Shown here in pieces: positions 52,726-61,529 of a stretch of 64,000 nt of DNA. Source of the DNA: an uncultured Prevotella sp. (lineage in GTDB: Bacteria > Bacteroidota > Bacteroidia > Bacteroidales > Bacteroidaceae); contig CAKPZJ010000011.1 in the NCBI GenBank assembly GCA_934204655.1, positions 1-64,000 of the forward strand, given 5' to 3'. A program made the translations under genes and the position numbers. The notes beneath the pieces were generated by a model. It had not been told where the DNA came from. It did no database searches and saw only the letters and a list, made by a program, of their open reading frames with translations. Numbering within the stretch: the stretch's first letter is position 1; each line of letters starts with the position of its first letter.

Positions 52726-53205
52726 TTAATTTGTGGGGTAGCCGTGGTTTGGGTTCGTTTTTTTACAACAAGAGGCAAAAAACCTGACAATCATCTGCCG
52801 CACAGCCCCTGCACCGAGCCAGCGGAGTATAAGGGCCAGCACGATGAACAGGCACATGAGCATATCCATGCGCAGGGTGACGGCCGCGCCAATGAAGAAG
52901 GCACTGGTAAGCAGCATGGGGGCACCCAGGGCAGGCAACAGCGACAGCAGCGACAGCAACCACATACGGTGGGCACCTGTCAGCCAGCGCAGCAGTATGA
53001 TAAGCCACAGGTAAAGAGGTGGTTTGTCAGCGTAGGGCACGCCATGGTTGGTAAAGGCGAAGTAAGTATGCTGGCGCAGGGCCTCATCGGCTATGCTCAG
53101 GTAGCGCAGCTCTTTGTCGGGAGTAAAGTCGCGCAGTACCATGACGGGCACCAAGGCCACCACGACACCTATATATAATAGGTATGTATCTCGGTATGTT
53201 CTCAT
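52726..53205 (-). pseudogene. Remnant of an ArnT-like glycosyltransferase
   Basis: The 159-residue frame resembles the N-terminus of ArnT/dolichol-phosphate-mannose-type membrane glycosyltransferases: DFTPDKELRYLSIADEAL then YADKPPLYLWLIILLRWLTG and AFFIGAAVTLRMDMLMCLFIVLAL. A normal enzyme is about 500 or more residues; here the helices run together with an apparent gap after LLPALGAP and the rest is lost, ending in unrelated sequence. The remainder downstream carries the phosphoesterase promoter. I regard it as a decayed gene. Confidence 0.7.
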
Positions 53206-53518
53206 TGAGCCTTCTGTAGGTTATATGACCGCCTGCAAAGATAGGCTGCAAATTTGTAGAAAGTCTGAAGATGGCTCCAAAAAGTGCGGGAAACGGCAGG
53301 GGGCTCCCCTAAGCAGCAAGGAAGGTGGCCCAAGCTGCAAGGAGGCGGCCCCCAAGCAGCAAGGGAGCGGCCCCCAAGCCACCCAAGGGGGATGTAAGAT
53401 GGCAAGTATGGGAGCCGGGGCCGACCTTTTGTCGAAAAGTAAAAAGATAAAAGGGTTAAAAGGTAAAAAGCGCAGGGATGGGTGCCACCTCGGTGGCGAC
53501 AAAGGCGGTCGCCCGAAT

Positions 53519-53641
53519 CGTGGAGACCGCCATTACGATGCTGGGAGCCGTCTTTAGAAAGCAAAAGACCGGTCTTTACGTTTCTAATGATGGCTCCCAG
53601 CTCGCTAAAGATGGCTCCGAGAAACGTAAAGGTCGGTCTTT
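53519..53641. repeat. Repeat C, compound copy (copy 3)
   Basis: It contains GAGACCGCCATTACGATGC, then AAAGACCGGTCTTTACGTTTC and GTAAAGGTCGGTCTTTAC with three GGAGCC/GGCTCC units. It looks like two hairpins merged, the second being 53566-53641. Confidence 0.75.
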
Positions 53642-53934
53642 ACATTTCCTGCGATGGAAATTGACAAATCAAAGGGTGTCTTTGATGTTACAAATGCTGC
53701 CACTATTTTGGCCACGACCTCTATGCCCCAGCTCCTGGCGGTTGGGGTAATGCTCGATTAAGCAATGCGTACTGTAAGCGCCATAAAGGCAAAAAGTAAA
53801 CAGGTAAAAAAATAAAAAGCGAAAGCCTCTAATGGCCCCGTGTAAGCAATGCGCGCTGCAAGCGCAAAAACAGGGCTAACCGAGAGCCATAAACTTGCAC
53901 AAATGGCCGAGGTGCAGTCTGTTTTATACAACAG

Positions 53935-54130
53935 CATAAAGCCTGGAGCAACGCCCCAGGTAAATAATCACCAAACTATTTTCGCGCTGTAGGCGCAAAA
54001 GCAGCAAAGCATTAACTCGCGGGAATAACGCCTACGGCTACTTTTGCGCCTACAGCGCGCATTGCGTGTGTGGGGACGACACCTGGGGCGTTGCCCCAGG
54101 CTTTATACTGCTGCGCCTACAGCGCGTGCT
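53935..54130. repeat. Repeat B cluster
   Basis: AAGCCTGG, GCAACGCCCCAGG and TTCGCGCTGTAGGCGCAAAAG on one strand, then their inverse (GCGCCTACAGCGCGCATTG and GGGGCGTTGCCCCAGGC) on the other. The segment 53941-54000 recurs nearly exactly, inverted, at 61848-61905. Confidence 0.85.
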
Positions 54131-54290
54131 ACTTGTAAAAGGCTCCCGGAATCGTCAAGGGCACCCCCGGCTCCCACACTTGCCATTTTACATCCCCCTT
54201 GGGGGGCTTGGGGGCCGCCTCCTGGTCGTTTGCACCCCTCTCCCATTCCTCATAGCTCCCACGGTGACCATTGAGAGAAGAATGTAAAAA

Positions 54291-54318
54291 AGCCGTGACA
54301 CTCTGCGGTGCCACGGCT
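54291..54318. terminator. Terminator of the fimbrillin-phosphoesterase operon
   Basis: AGCCGTG (54291-54297) pairs with CACGGCT (54312-54318); on the minus strand a run of T residues follows. Confidence 0.75.
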
Positions 54319-54363
54319 ATGGGATTGGGTCAGTCCTGTGCGGGACTGAGGGGCTACGCCGGC

Positions 54364-56778
54364 CTACTTCTTGTAATAGTGGGCGTAGTTGTAGAATGGT
54401 TCAGTGATGATACCGGCTGTAGTAGCGGTAAACTTGTTGCCATAGGGATCGGTGGCCTCAACGGTAATCACGGCGTTGGGGTCTTTGGGCGTATAGGCAT
54501 AGAAGTGGTTCATGCGCAGATAGCCGTTCTGCTTGCTGAAGAAGCTGTACTTGTTAGAAACAGCGTACTTCTTATGATAGCCCACGGCAAAGGCGTCCTG
54601 GTTGGGGGTCTGCTGCAGGCGGGTCATCTCCGTGCGCTGGCCAGCCTCTACTGCGTAGACTTTCCACTTGGAGTCGGCGTTGAACACGTTGGCCACCAGC
54701 ACGCCCTTGTTCTTCTCCAGGTTCCAGTCGGCAGCATAGCTCTCGCCGTTGAAGTCGGTATCGGCACGGAAGAGCGACATCTGCTTGTCCTTATCCCAGT
54801 TAGTACCCTTGTAGTAGCAGTCGGTAATGGCCGCGCCGCCCATGGTGTACACGTAGTAACCGTTGGGCACACCATCGATGTTGAGGTTAGACTGCCAGAT
54901 GTCGCCACAGGCTGCGGCATGACTGCGCTCGTAGATGGTCTTGCCGCCAAAACTAATCTCGTTGTTCACAGCAAAGTGGGTGTGACCGCAGAAGAGACGG
55001 TAGTCGGCAAACTGGGCCAGCAGGTCGAGTATCTTCTGCAGGCGGTTAGAGGCATAGTGGCCGTCACCGATGGAGGTGGCACCGCTGAGGGGCCTATTGC
55101 CGAAGGTAAGGGGTATGTGGTAGTTCAGGATGACCATCTTGCTCTTGTCGGCCAACTGCAAGTCGCTGGCCAGCCAGTCCATCTGGGCATCGGTAAGCTC
55201 GCCGGGCTGATAGTAAGAGGCACCGCTGTAGAACTGGACGTTGTTGAAGCACACATAGTGTACGTCGCCACGGTCGAAAGAGTAGTCGGTGGGGCCCCAG
55301 GCCTCTTCCCACTTGGCCTTGTAGATGGCGTTGCCGTCCTGGTCGTGGTTGCCAATCACAGAGAAGAGGCGCATCTGAGACGAACCGAGCTTGGCGCGAA
55401 TCTCGGACTCAAGCTGGTCGTTGAAACCACCGTAGTACTGCACGTCGTCGCCCATGGTAAGACCGTACACGGCGGTCCCGGCAGGCAGCGAGGCTATGGT
55501 CTGCTTGATGTCGGCCATGGTCTCGTCGGCAAAGCGCAGCACGTCGCTCTTGTTGATGGCATTGTCATCGGCACTCTCATAGTATGGGTTGTAGGCGTTG
55601 GTCACCTGTGGGTCGCCGATGACTATCATCATATACTTGTTCTCCTTTCCGTTAGCCAGACGTGTCAGCCTGAAGTTGTACTGGTACGTTCCCTCAGCCA
55701 GTCGCTGATAGAAATTGGCGGTGCGGTCGCTGGCAGAGTGTACGGGCACCTCGCAGTTGTCGGGCACGGTGTAATAAACAAACTTGGCAGCAGCGTTGCG
55801 ATTGAAGGCATAGTTGCCCTCGGCGTCGGTCTTGACACAGGTGTAGCCGTCGCTCACGATAACACCGGCCATGGCGTTGCCGCGCTCATCGGTAACCTTG
55901 CCGCTGGTATCGTACTCCAACTTAGTCACGTTGCTGGTACTGATAACCTTCATGGGGCCCTCGCTGAGTTGCTGGTTGCCCAAGTTGGCCACGTAGCGGG
56001 TACCGCTGATGAGCATATTGACTGCCAAGCCGTTGACCTGACCAGGACACAGGGCTGCATAGAACGTCAGTTTGTGGTCGCGTATCCTTATCGTCTCGGT
56101 AGAGATGGTCACGGGGCCCAGTTCGCCGTCGCGCACAGAGGCATCGGCCAGGTTCAGAGTTACATTGTTGTACAGTCCGCCACCGGTAACACTTACGGCC
56201 TGGGGAATGGTGGCCGTGATAGACTCGGGCAGGGTTATCTCGAACTTGACGATGGCCATCTTACGGGTAAAGGTAAGATTGAGCGGCGCGGTGCTCTCGG
56301 GGTCGTACTCGCCCGTGGCAAAGAGGATGTCGTGGGTGGTGGCGCTACCCTCGCCGGTTATCTCGCCACTCTGGTAGTGCAGGTCGTTGACGATGGCATC
56401 GGCCTGGTTGTACACATTGGGGTACTGCGCATAGGCGTAGACCGTAGTGGCGGTCTTCACATCGGTGTCGAAATGTCCCTTGAAGTTGGCCTGGGTCTTG
56501 TCGGCACTCTTATACTCGGCAAAGCGCAGCGTACCGCGGTTGGGGGTGGCCCCGGCCACAGCATTGGCATAGATGCTTATCTGGTCTGACTCCTCCCAGG
56601 CAGCTGCCAGGTTATCATCGGTAGCGTCGTAGCCCACGCGGGTAGACGCTATCTTGCAGGCCGTGACATCGAAGTCGCTGCCCGGCTCCTTGCCGTTGTT
56701 GGTGTTTTCCTCTATGTTGCTGCAGCCTGCCAAGAGCATGGCTGCCAACAGCGAATATATAGTCTTTTTCATCTTCAT
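54364..56778 (-). CDS. Lipoprotein fusing a fimbrillin-like domain to a phosphoesterase
   Basis: The 804-residue lipoprotein (C19 in LLAGCSN) has two parts. Residues about 30-285 look like a fimbrillin/Mfa-type beta-sandwich domain (IASTRVGYDATDDN, AAWEESDQISIYAN, TFTRKMAIVKFEITLP, FYAALCPGQVNGLAVNM). After residue 290 the protein is collinear with the secreted phosphoesterase at 50991: a carboxypeptidase-regulatory-like domain (KVTDERGNAMAGVIVSDG) and the phosphoesterase core with D389 in IGDPQ, GDDVQ, GNHD (476-479) and GHTH (598-601). So a surface-anchored fimbrillin-like module carries an enzyme. It starts 14 bp after the BACON-type lipoprotein gene, in one operon with it and the small protein. 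Confidence 0.82.
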   Translation of the reverse strand: MKMKKTIYSLLAAMLLAGCSNIEENTNNGKEPGSDFDVTACKIASTRVGYDATDDNLAAAWEESDQISIYANAVAGATPNRGTLRFAEYKSADKTQANFKGHFDTDVKTATTVYAYAQYPNVYNQADAIVNDLHYQSGEITGEGSATTHDILFATGEYDPESTAPLNLTFTRKMAIVKFEITLPESITATIPQAVSVTGGGLYNNVTLNLADASVRDGELGPVTISTETIRIRDHKLTFYAALCPGQVNGLAVNMLISGTRYVANLGNQQLSEGPMKVISTSNVTKLEYDTSGKVTDERGNAMAGVIVSDGYTCVKTDAEGNYAFNRNAAAKFVYYTVPDNCEVPVHSASDRTANFYQRLAEGTYQYNFRLTRLANGKENKYMMIVIGDPQVTNAYNPYYESADDNAINKSDVLRFADETMADIKQTIASLPAGTAVYGLTMGDDVQYYGGFNDQLESEIRAKLGSSQMRLFSVIGNHDQDGNAIYKAKWEEAWGPTDYSFDRGDVHYVCFNNVQFYSGASYYQPGELTDAQMDWLASDLQLADKSKMVILNYHIPLTFGNRPLSGATSIGDGHYASNRLQKILDLLAQFADYRLFCGHTHFAVNNEISFGGKTIYERSHAAACGDIWQSNLNIDGVPNGYYVYTMGGAAITDCYYKGTNWDKDKQMSLFRADTDFNGESYAADWNLEKNKGVLVANVFNADSKWKVYAVEAGQRTEMTRLQQTPNQDAFAVGYHKKYAVSNKYSFFSKQNGYLRMNHFYAYTPKDPNAVITVEATDPYGNKFTATTAGIITEPFYNYAHYYKK

Positions 56779-56792
56779 TAGGTTGGGTTAGA

Positions 56793-58673
56793 TTAATTTT
56801 GGCCTCCTATCACTATCTCCTTGTAGCCATCAGCGGTGCGGCGCATCTGGATGTCGCCCTGGTAGGTAACGGCATAGGCACCGAAGTTAGAAGAGCTATA
56901 GCCGCCAGCCTTCTGGCGTATCATGGAAGTGCTGTTGATAGTGTTATTATAGTAGCGCATTACCTGCAGACCGCAGATGTAGAGCGAGGGCTTGCTGCCC
57001 GAGGTCTTGAGCATCTGCATGCCGCCGGTGTTGGCCTCCCAGCGCACGGTAGTGGTGTGGCCCACCACGCTGACCTTACCGATGTACCAGGTGTACTGGG
57101 CTCCACCGATGGTGGCGTACTGGAACGACCAGCCGCTGTTAATCTTGGTACTCAGCTCGGGCATCAGGGCTACATACTGACCGGCATACTGACCGGTATA
57201 GAGGCGCTGGGCCTTGGTAGAGGTATGAGTATCGATGAAGATGCCTACCGTGGCGCTCTTGGCAGCATGGTCTACACGCGAGAGAGCCTCGGTCTTCATG
57301 TTCTCGAACAATCCGGTCATGCTGATGTTATTGGTGGCTGTAAGCTGGGTGGCTCCCAGGCACTCGTAGGCGATAACGGTCTTGCCCTTGGCATTGGTAA
57401 GCGTCAGCTGTTGCCTGTTCTTATAGTCTACGCCGTCGACAACCCGCAAGTCGGTGCGGCCGTCGGAGGGCTGCGAGCCCACAGCGCCCCACTTGGGGTC
57501 GTAGTTGGTGGTAGTGGTAGAGCCCATGGTGGTAAATACCTTGAACGCGGTCATGTCCCAGGTACCTGCAAAATCGCTCTCGTCTATCTGCGTAAGGTCT
57601 ATAGTGGTCTTCTGACTACCGTTACCGAAGACAAGTTTGGCCTGGCGAGGTGCTCCGGTAGTGTTGGCGGTGGCCGACACGGTTACCTTGGTACCGTCTG
57701 AGGTGACGCTGAGCCAGTCGCTACCCTCGGCGGGTATTCGCTCGATGGTAGTTATCTTATAACCAGGCACATCGTAGGTCTTGGACCAAGCCGCATCGCT
57801 CGTCCAGAGCGACACGTCGCTCAGGGTCTCGTTGTTGCGGGTCACGGTGTACAGCTTGCCAGCCTCCAGTTTTACCTCGTTGGCTATCAGCAGGTCGTTA
57901 TATGCCTGCCCTGTGGGCGAAACCACGTCGGCGCGCAGGTTGGTCTTCGTTCCAGGCGTCAGGGCGGCATAGAAAGTCAGCTTGTTGCCATCTACCTTAG
58001 CCGAGGTCAGCTTGATAGAGCCTTGCTGGCTATCGCTCGGGCTACCGTCAGCACACCTATAATAATACTTATTGACCATATAGTCGGCCTTGAGCGTGAG
58101 GGCGTATGTCGAGGTGGTGGGGGTAAACGGCAGGACTACCGTACCCTTGATAAAAGTCATCTCGTGATGCAGGCGAACCTGCATGGCACCACTGGCAGCC
58201 GGGGCGTACTCGCAGGAGCCTGTCACGAGGTCGTACTTGCTCAGCTCGTTTATCGTGCCGGCCTGCTCGGACAAGTCTACTTTGATAATGGCACCATTAA
58301 CCTCCATGACGGGACTCTTCACAGCCACGCCCACGGCAGTTTTCTTAGCTGGTGGCGTAGCAAATGAACCCGTGAACTCGGCATCGTGCCCATCGGCACT
58401 TATCTTGCCGATGGCGAAGGCCGCCATCTCCTCTGGGTTGGCGGCATAGTCTACCAGCAGCTGGTCCGTGTTCTGCCAGGCTACCTTAATGCTGGGCTGC
58501 TCGCCCTGCTCGGTAAAGGATAGGCGCGTAGAGGCGGCTCCGTCGATGCCGGCGCTAATGGTGAGCTTACCATTGCTGGTGCCGGGAGTCACATTGGGGT
58601 CGTCCTCAGTAGACGAGCAACCGGCCATCAGGGCGGCGATGGCTGCTCCGAAGAATAGACGCTTTAGTTCCAT
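56793..58673 (-). CDS. Fimbrillin/BACON-type lipoprotein (paralogue 1)
   Basis: The 626-residue lipoprotein (C19 in LMAGCSS) starts with a fimbrillin-like region (ISAGIDGAASTRLSFTEQGEQ, VAWQNTDQLLVDYAAN) of about 270 residues, then a BACON-like domain (about 285-370, PAEGSDWLSVTSDG, ATANTTGAPRQAKLVF) and a C-terminal domain (about 370-626) shared with the lipoprotein at 59164 (VDHAAKSATVGIFID vs IDYAQRTAKLGLFFD; YVALMPELSTK vs YVAFVPELCTR; YICGLQV vs YICGITI). The role is unknown; surface adhesion or glycan binding is plausible. It overlaps the small-protein gene by 10 bp and is followed by the fimbrillin-phosphoesterase gene. Confidence 0.8.
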   Translation of the reverse strand: MELKRLFFGAAIAALMAGCSSTEDDPNVTPGTSNGKLTISAGIDGAASTRLSFTEQGEQPSIKVAWQNTDQLLVDYAANPEEMAAFAIGKISADGHDAEFTGSFATPPAKKTAVGVAVKSPVMEVNGAIIKVDLSEQAGTINELSKYDLVTGSCEYAPAASGAMQVRLHHEMTFIKGTVVLPFTPTTSTYALTLKADYMVNKYYYRCADGSPSDSQQGSIKLTSAKVDGNKLTFYAALTPGTKTNLRADVVSPTGQAYNDLLIANEVKLEAGKLYTVTRNNETLSDVSLWTSDAAWSKTYDVPGYKITTIERIPAEGSDWLSVTSDGTKVTVSATANTTGAPRQAKLVFGNGSQKTTIDLTQIDESDFAGTWDMTAFKVFTTMGSTTTTNYDPKWGAVGSQPSDGRTDLRVVDGVDYKNRQQLTLTNAKGKTVIAYECLGATQLTATNNISMTGLFENMKTEALSRVDHAAKSATVGIFIDTHTSTKAQRLYTGQYAGQYVALMPELSTKINSGWSFQYATIGGAQYTWYIGKVSVVGHTTTVRWEANTGGMQMLKTSGSKPSLYICGLQVMRYYNNTINSTSMIRQKAGGYSSSNFGAYAVTYQGDIQMRRTADGYKEIVIGGQN

Positions 58674-58855
58674 AAGCCCTCCTTCTCTATTTCAGCGGGT
58701 GAGGCACTACCTGTGTCGTCAATGTCGCCTCCAGGGGTGACGTCGGGAACAGAGGCATTACAGAGCGGACTTCCTGATTCTACAGAACGCACTTTGCAAA
58801 AGGGTTTCTTGTACTCGTATTTACAAGAAGCGGTCATAATGTTTTCTTTTTTCAT
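58664..58855 (-). CDS. Small protein, family I (coupled to paralogue 1)
   Basis: The 63-residue product has no signal peptide and contains YKKPFCKVRSVESGSPLCN, then VTPGGDIDDTGSASP and a terminal EGLWN. It aligns with the small protein at 60939 (YLKPCVKTRGIEAGNLLN ... LWED), sharing Y-KP, K-x-R, E-x-G and a terminal LW. Its end overlaps the lipoprotein gene start by 10 bp, so they are translationally coupled. A TAacTTTG box is at 58954-58961 (minus strand). Function unknown. Confidence 0.7.
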   Translation of the reverse strand: MKKENIMTASCKYEYKKPFCKVRSVESGSPLCNASVPDVTPGGDIDDTGSASPAEIEKEGLWN

Positions 58856-58953
58856 GCTGTATAGTTAGAATAAACTGCGCGGCTGTAGCCACAACAGATT
58901 ATAAAGGTTGGAATAGCAATATACCAGTCTGTTACAGCTACTGGTTCTGCCAA

Positions 58954-58961
58954 CAAAGTTA
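58954..58961 (-). promoter_or_regulatory. Putative -7 box of the small-protein/BACON-lipoprotein operon
   Basis: TAacTTTG on the minus strand, about 98 nt before the small-protein ATG (58855). Confidence 0.5.
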
Positions 58962-59092
58962 ATTAAAAAAAATAAAGTAATGCTATTTTTTAGAAAAAAT
59001 GTTACTAATAATGACATAAATAACGCTCTCCATGAGTAACAGGGGCCACGCGGCGCGCACCGCCATGGCTCGTAGCCACCTATATATAATAA

Positions 59093-59134
59093 AGACACCT
59101 GCCAGAAAAGCAAGCGCTTTGCGGGCAGGTGTCT
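59093..59134. terminator. Terminator of the paralogue 2 lipoprotein gene
   Basis: AGACACCTGCC (59093-59103) pairs with GGCAGGTGTCT (59124-59134). On the minus strand it runs straight into an AT motif (TTATTATATATA), which supplies the T-rich tail. Confidence 0.8.
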
Positions 59135-59163
59135 GTACATTTACAATAAGTTATTTCAACTCT

Positions 59164-60936
59164 TTATTTTCTCACAAAAGTTGTTCCAGGCTTGCCTTTG
59201 GCATTTACCTGATAAATATTAATCATTCCAGCATTTGGATTAACTGTAGAGTGGTCAAATACATTCGTCGGCGAAGTAACGATAGTAATACCGCAAATAT
59301 AGTTTGTCTTGCTATTATACTGGCTAACCGTAGAGAACTCTACATTGTTGTTCACTCGATTGACATAAGAAATAGTCTTCATATCTGCAGAAACAGCATA
59401 CCAAGCCCACGCATAATCGGGATCACCCAACTCTGTCTCAGAGAACATATAAGGAGCTCCCCAAGCAGCAGCAGAACGAGTACACAACTCTGGTACGAAA
59501 GCAACGTACTTATTGAGGGCCGATACTAATTGTCCCTCACCGTCACGAGCATCAAAGAAGAGGCCCAACTTTGCTGTTCGCTGAGCGTAATCAATTTCGA
59601 TACAAGCATCCATAATCGCATCATGGCACAAGCCCTTTATACCTATATTATTAGTATGCTTGGTTTTGCCATCAGCATCAGTTAGCGTCACAGCCTTACG
59701 CGGTTCTGTGAAAGTAACGTCCCAAGAACTTGGGTCTGCGGCTGGCTTAAACTTATTAGCATAAGCAAACACCTTCGTTGTAAATGTATAGTTGCCCTTG
59801 AAGTCCTTAGCCTCTACCTGAGTAATCTCGTAAGGAACGCCATCAACGGTGATGGTACCTGTACGGGGTGCTCCGGTCTCGTTGGCCTTGGCATGTATCT
59901 TGCCACCGGCAACGGTGAGCCAGTCGGTATCGGTATCGCCAGTTCCACTGACGGCAACTACATCCTGCTCATTATCGTTCACCCAAATCTTCTGGGTCTC
60001 GGCAGCAGTGAAGGCCAATGTTGTAGCCATCTTATAGAGCTTGCCAGCCTCGAGCTTGCCCTCTTTAGTCTTGGTATAGTCGCCTGCATAAATCTTACCA
60101 TTGATAGTAGCCGAAACGTTAACACCGGCAAACTCATCGTCCTTGACACCGGGCCAGATAGTCATGTAGGCTGTAGCTACGTTGCCGTTGACCTCGGCCA
60201 CCTTGACGGTGAACTTAGCCTCGCCCTCAGCCTTGGCAGGCAGACTTTTTGCTCCGGGATTGCCACCCGAAATCTGCACCTGGTTGTAGGTGCTCTCGGT
60301 GGTAACGGTGAGGGGTGTACCCTTCTCTACCTTGACACCCTCGGGGAAAGTGGCATCTATCTTAACGACAGAGGTTTTGGGCTTAAAGGTAACATTACTC
60401 AGTGTAGCCTCGGTGTTGTCCTTGTTATAAGCAAGGTTATTCTCGGTATAGATATCGGCCTGGAATACGCTGTGCATGGCGGCACTTTCGAGCGTACCGT
60501 CCTGCTGGCTCAGATTATCAACAAGCGCGCACTTGCCGGCAGCGGCATCGATATACGGCGTGCCACCCTTTGTGGTGCCGATGAGGATGTGCAACAGGCC
60601 AGTGCCCTCGGGTATCACTACATTGCTGGCACGGAATGTGCCCTTGGTACCATTGGCTGATGCCGGGTCATAATATAGAATGGTACTCTTGTTGAACCAT
60701 TTACCATCGGCCTTACGGAAATAGGCAATCAGGTAATCGCCCTCCTGGAAGGAGGTCTTCAGACCGCCACCATCGGGTGTAAAACCTACACGCGAAGCTG
60801 CTGCGAGGTCGGCATTGATAGACAGACTTACGGTCTTGGCTGTGCCTTCACCAGTGTTAACCGGCTCATCGTCAGACGAGCAAGAGGCAAACAGGGCCAC
60901 CACCATGGCGGCGAAAAACATGAGTTTCTTCATCAT
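59164..60936 (-). CDS. Fimbrillin/BACON-type lipoprotein (paralogue 2)
   Basis: The protein of about 590 residues (ATG 60936; C18 in LFASCSS) has a fimbrillin-like N-terminal region (LSINADLAAASRVGFTPDGGG, FKPKTSVVKIDATFPEGV), a BACON-like domain (about 320-390, TDTDWLTVAGGKIHAKANETGAPRTGTITVDGV) and the C-terminal domain shared with paralogue 1 (LGLFFDARDG, YVAFVPELC, NYICGITIV). It starts 2 bp after the stop of its small-protein partner, so the small protein/lipoprotein unit occurs twice. The 3' part is AT-richer than the 5' part. A strong terminator follows. Confidence 0.8.
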   Translation of the reverse strand: MMKKLMFFAAMVVALFASCSSDDEPVNTGEGTAKTVSLSINADLAAASRVGFTPDGGGLKTSFQEGDYLIAYFRKADGKWFNKSTILYYDPASANGTKGTFRASNVVIPEGTGLLHILIGTTKGGTPYIDAAAGKCALVDNLSQQDGTLESAAMHSVFQADIYTENNLAYNKDNTEATLSNVTFKPKTSVVKIDATFPEGVKVEKGTPLTVTTESTYNQVQISGGNPGAKSLPAKAEGEAKFTVKVAEVNGNVATAYMTIWPGVKDDEFAGVNVSATINGKIYAGDYTKTKEGKLEAGKLYKMATTLAFTAAETQKIWVNDNEQDVVAVSGTGDTDTDWLTVAGGKIHAKANETGAPRTGTITVDGVPYEITQVEAKDFKGNYTFTTKVFAYANKFKPAADPSSWDVTFTEPRKAVTLTDADGKTKHTNNIGIKGLCHDAIMDACIEIDYAQRTAKLGLFFDARDGEGQLVSALNKYVAFVPELCTRSAAAWGAPYMFSETELGDPDYAWAWYAVSADMKTISYVNRVNNNVEFSTVSQYNSKTNYICGITIVTSPTNVFDHSTVNPNAGMINIYQVNAKGKPGTTFVRK

Positions 60937-60938
60937 GG

Positions 60939-61148
60939 TTAGTCCTCCCACAGATTAAAGTTGTTGTCCTTGGGGGCGAGAGCGCCACCATCACCGTGAT
61001 TAAGGTCATCGGAATCGACAGTAGAGTCAGCAGAGACGTTGAGCAGATTGCCAGCTTCAATTCCGCGAGTCTTCACACATGGCTTGAGATACGCTTGCTT
61101 TACTCCCTGTAAGCCATCCACGCAGGAGTAGCGTAATGTTTTGTCCAT
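60939..61148 (-). CDS. Small protein, family I (coupled to paralogue 2)
   Basis: The product is 69 residues long from the ATG at 61148. Key text: YLKPCVKTRGIEAGNLLN, DSDDLNHGDGG and the end FNLWED. It is the counterpart of the small protein at 58664 (same order and spacing: Y-KP, R, E-x-G, D-rich part, terminal LW). No signal peptide is apparent. It lies directly upstream of a BACON-type lipoprotein with a 2-bp gap. The larger frame to 61331 is mostly upstream noncoding sequence. Confidence 0.72.
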   Translation of the reverse strand: MDKTLRYSCVDGLQGVKQAYLKPCVKTRGIEAGNLLNVSADSTVDSDDLNHGDGGALAPKDNNFNLWED

Positions 61149-61395
61149 ATTATGCTCGTTTAAGTTATTAATATCGTTATATATAAGGTATTGACAACTC
61201 CCATAGGAGAAATCATCATTCGCAAATGCCCCGGAGCCATCGCACAGGATATACCGAGTACAATCTGCGAGCAAATCTACGAAAAAAACATGAATTATTA
61301 AAGACTTTTGAGTATTTTTTTTCAAAAACAAGAAAAATAATGCGCAACATTGCGCAATCAGCAGCCGTGAGGAAAGCGGAGACGATGGCTGCCAG

Positions 61396-61475
61396 CGGAA
61401 AAAGGCAAAAGGTAAAAGGGCAAAAAAGGATTTTGAAAGGTAAAACGCAAAAGGCTAAAAAGGTAAAAAGCGATC
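61396..61475 (+). repeat. A-rich heptamer-like array (repeat D)
   Basis: AAAAAGGCAAAAGGTAAAAGG with further AAAGGTAAAA and AAAAAGGTAAAAAGCG words. Its inverse (TTTTTACTTTTTTACTCTTT) occurs at about 62003-62040. Confidence 0.7.
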
Positions 61476-61529
61476 CCAGCATGCTGGCGATGGTTTTCCG
61501 CGCACCAATGGCGGTCGCAGAAATCGCAG

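Larger units (their letters stand above)
53206..54363. other. Intergenic region with repeats D, C and B
   Basis: No gene is supported. It holds an A-rich array (53433-53485), a compound repeat C (about 53519-53641), another A-rich run (53785-53820), repeat B units (53838-53880 and 53935-54130) and the terminator of the fimbrillin-phosphoesterase gene (54291-54318). Near 53280-53400 GCAAGG and CCCCAAGC words recur at short distances, giving a low-complexity purine-biased stretch. Confidence 0.7.
58856..59163. other. Intergenic region between the two BACON-lipoprotein loci
   Basis: It contains the TAacTTTG box for the small-protein operon (58954-58961), an AT motif (59081-59092) and the terminator of the downstream-facing lipoprotein gene (59093-59134). 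No gene. Confidence 0.65.

Noticed and set aside
53425-53500. Possible CRISPR-like regular spacing in the A-rich array
   Set aside because: The repeats are 7-8 bp, imperfect and without unique spacers; no cas gene is present.
54271-56589. Long plus-strand frame of 772 residues opposite the fimbrillin-phosphoesterase gene
   Set aside because: It is antisense to a clear lipoprotein with recognisable domains; Val/Gly/His-rich composition is what the codon bias of the real gene yields in reverse.
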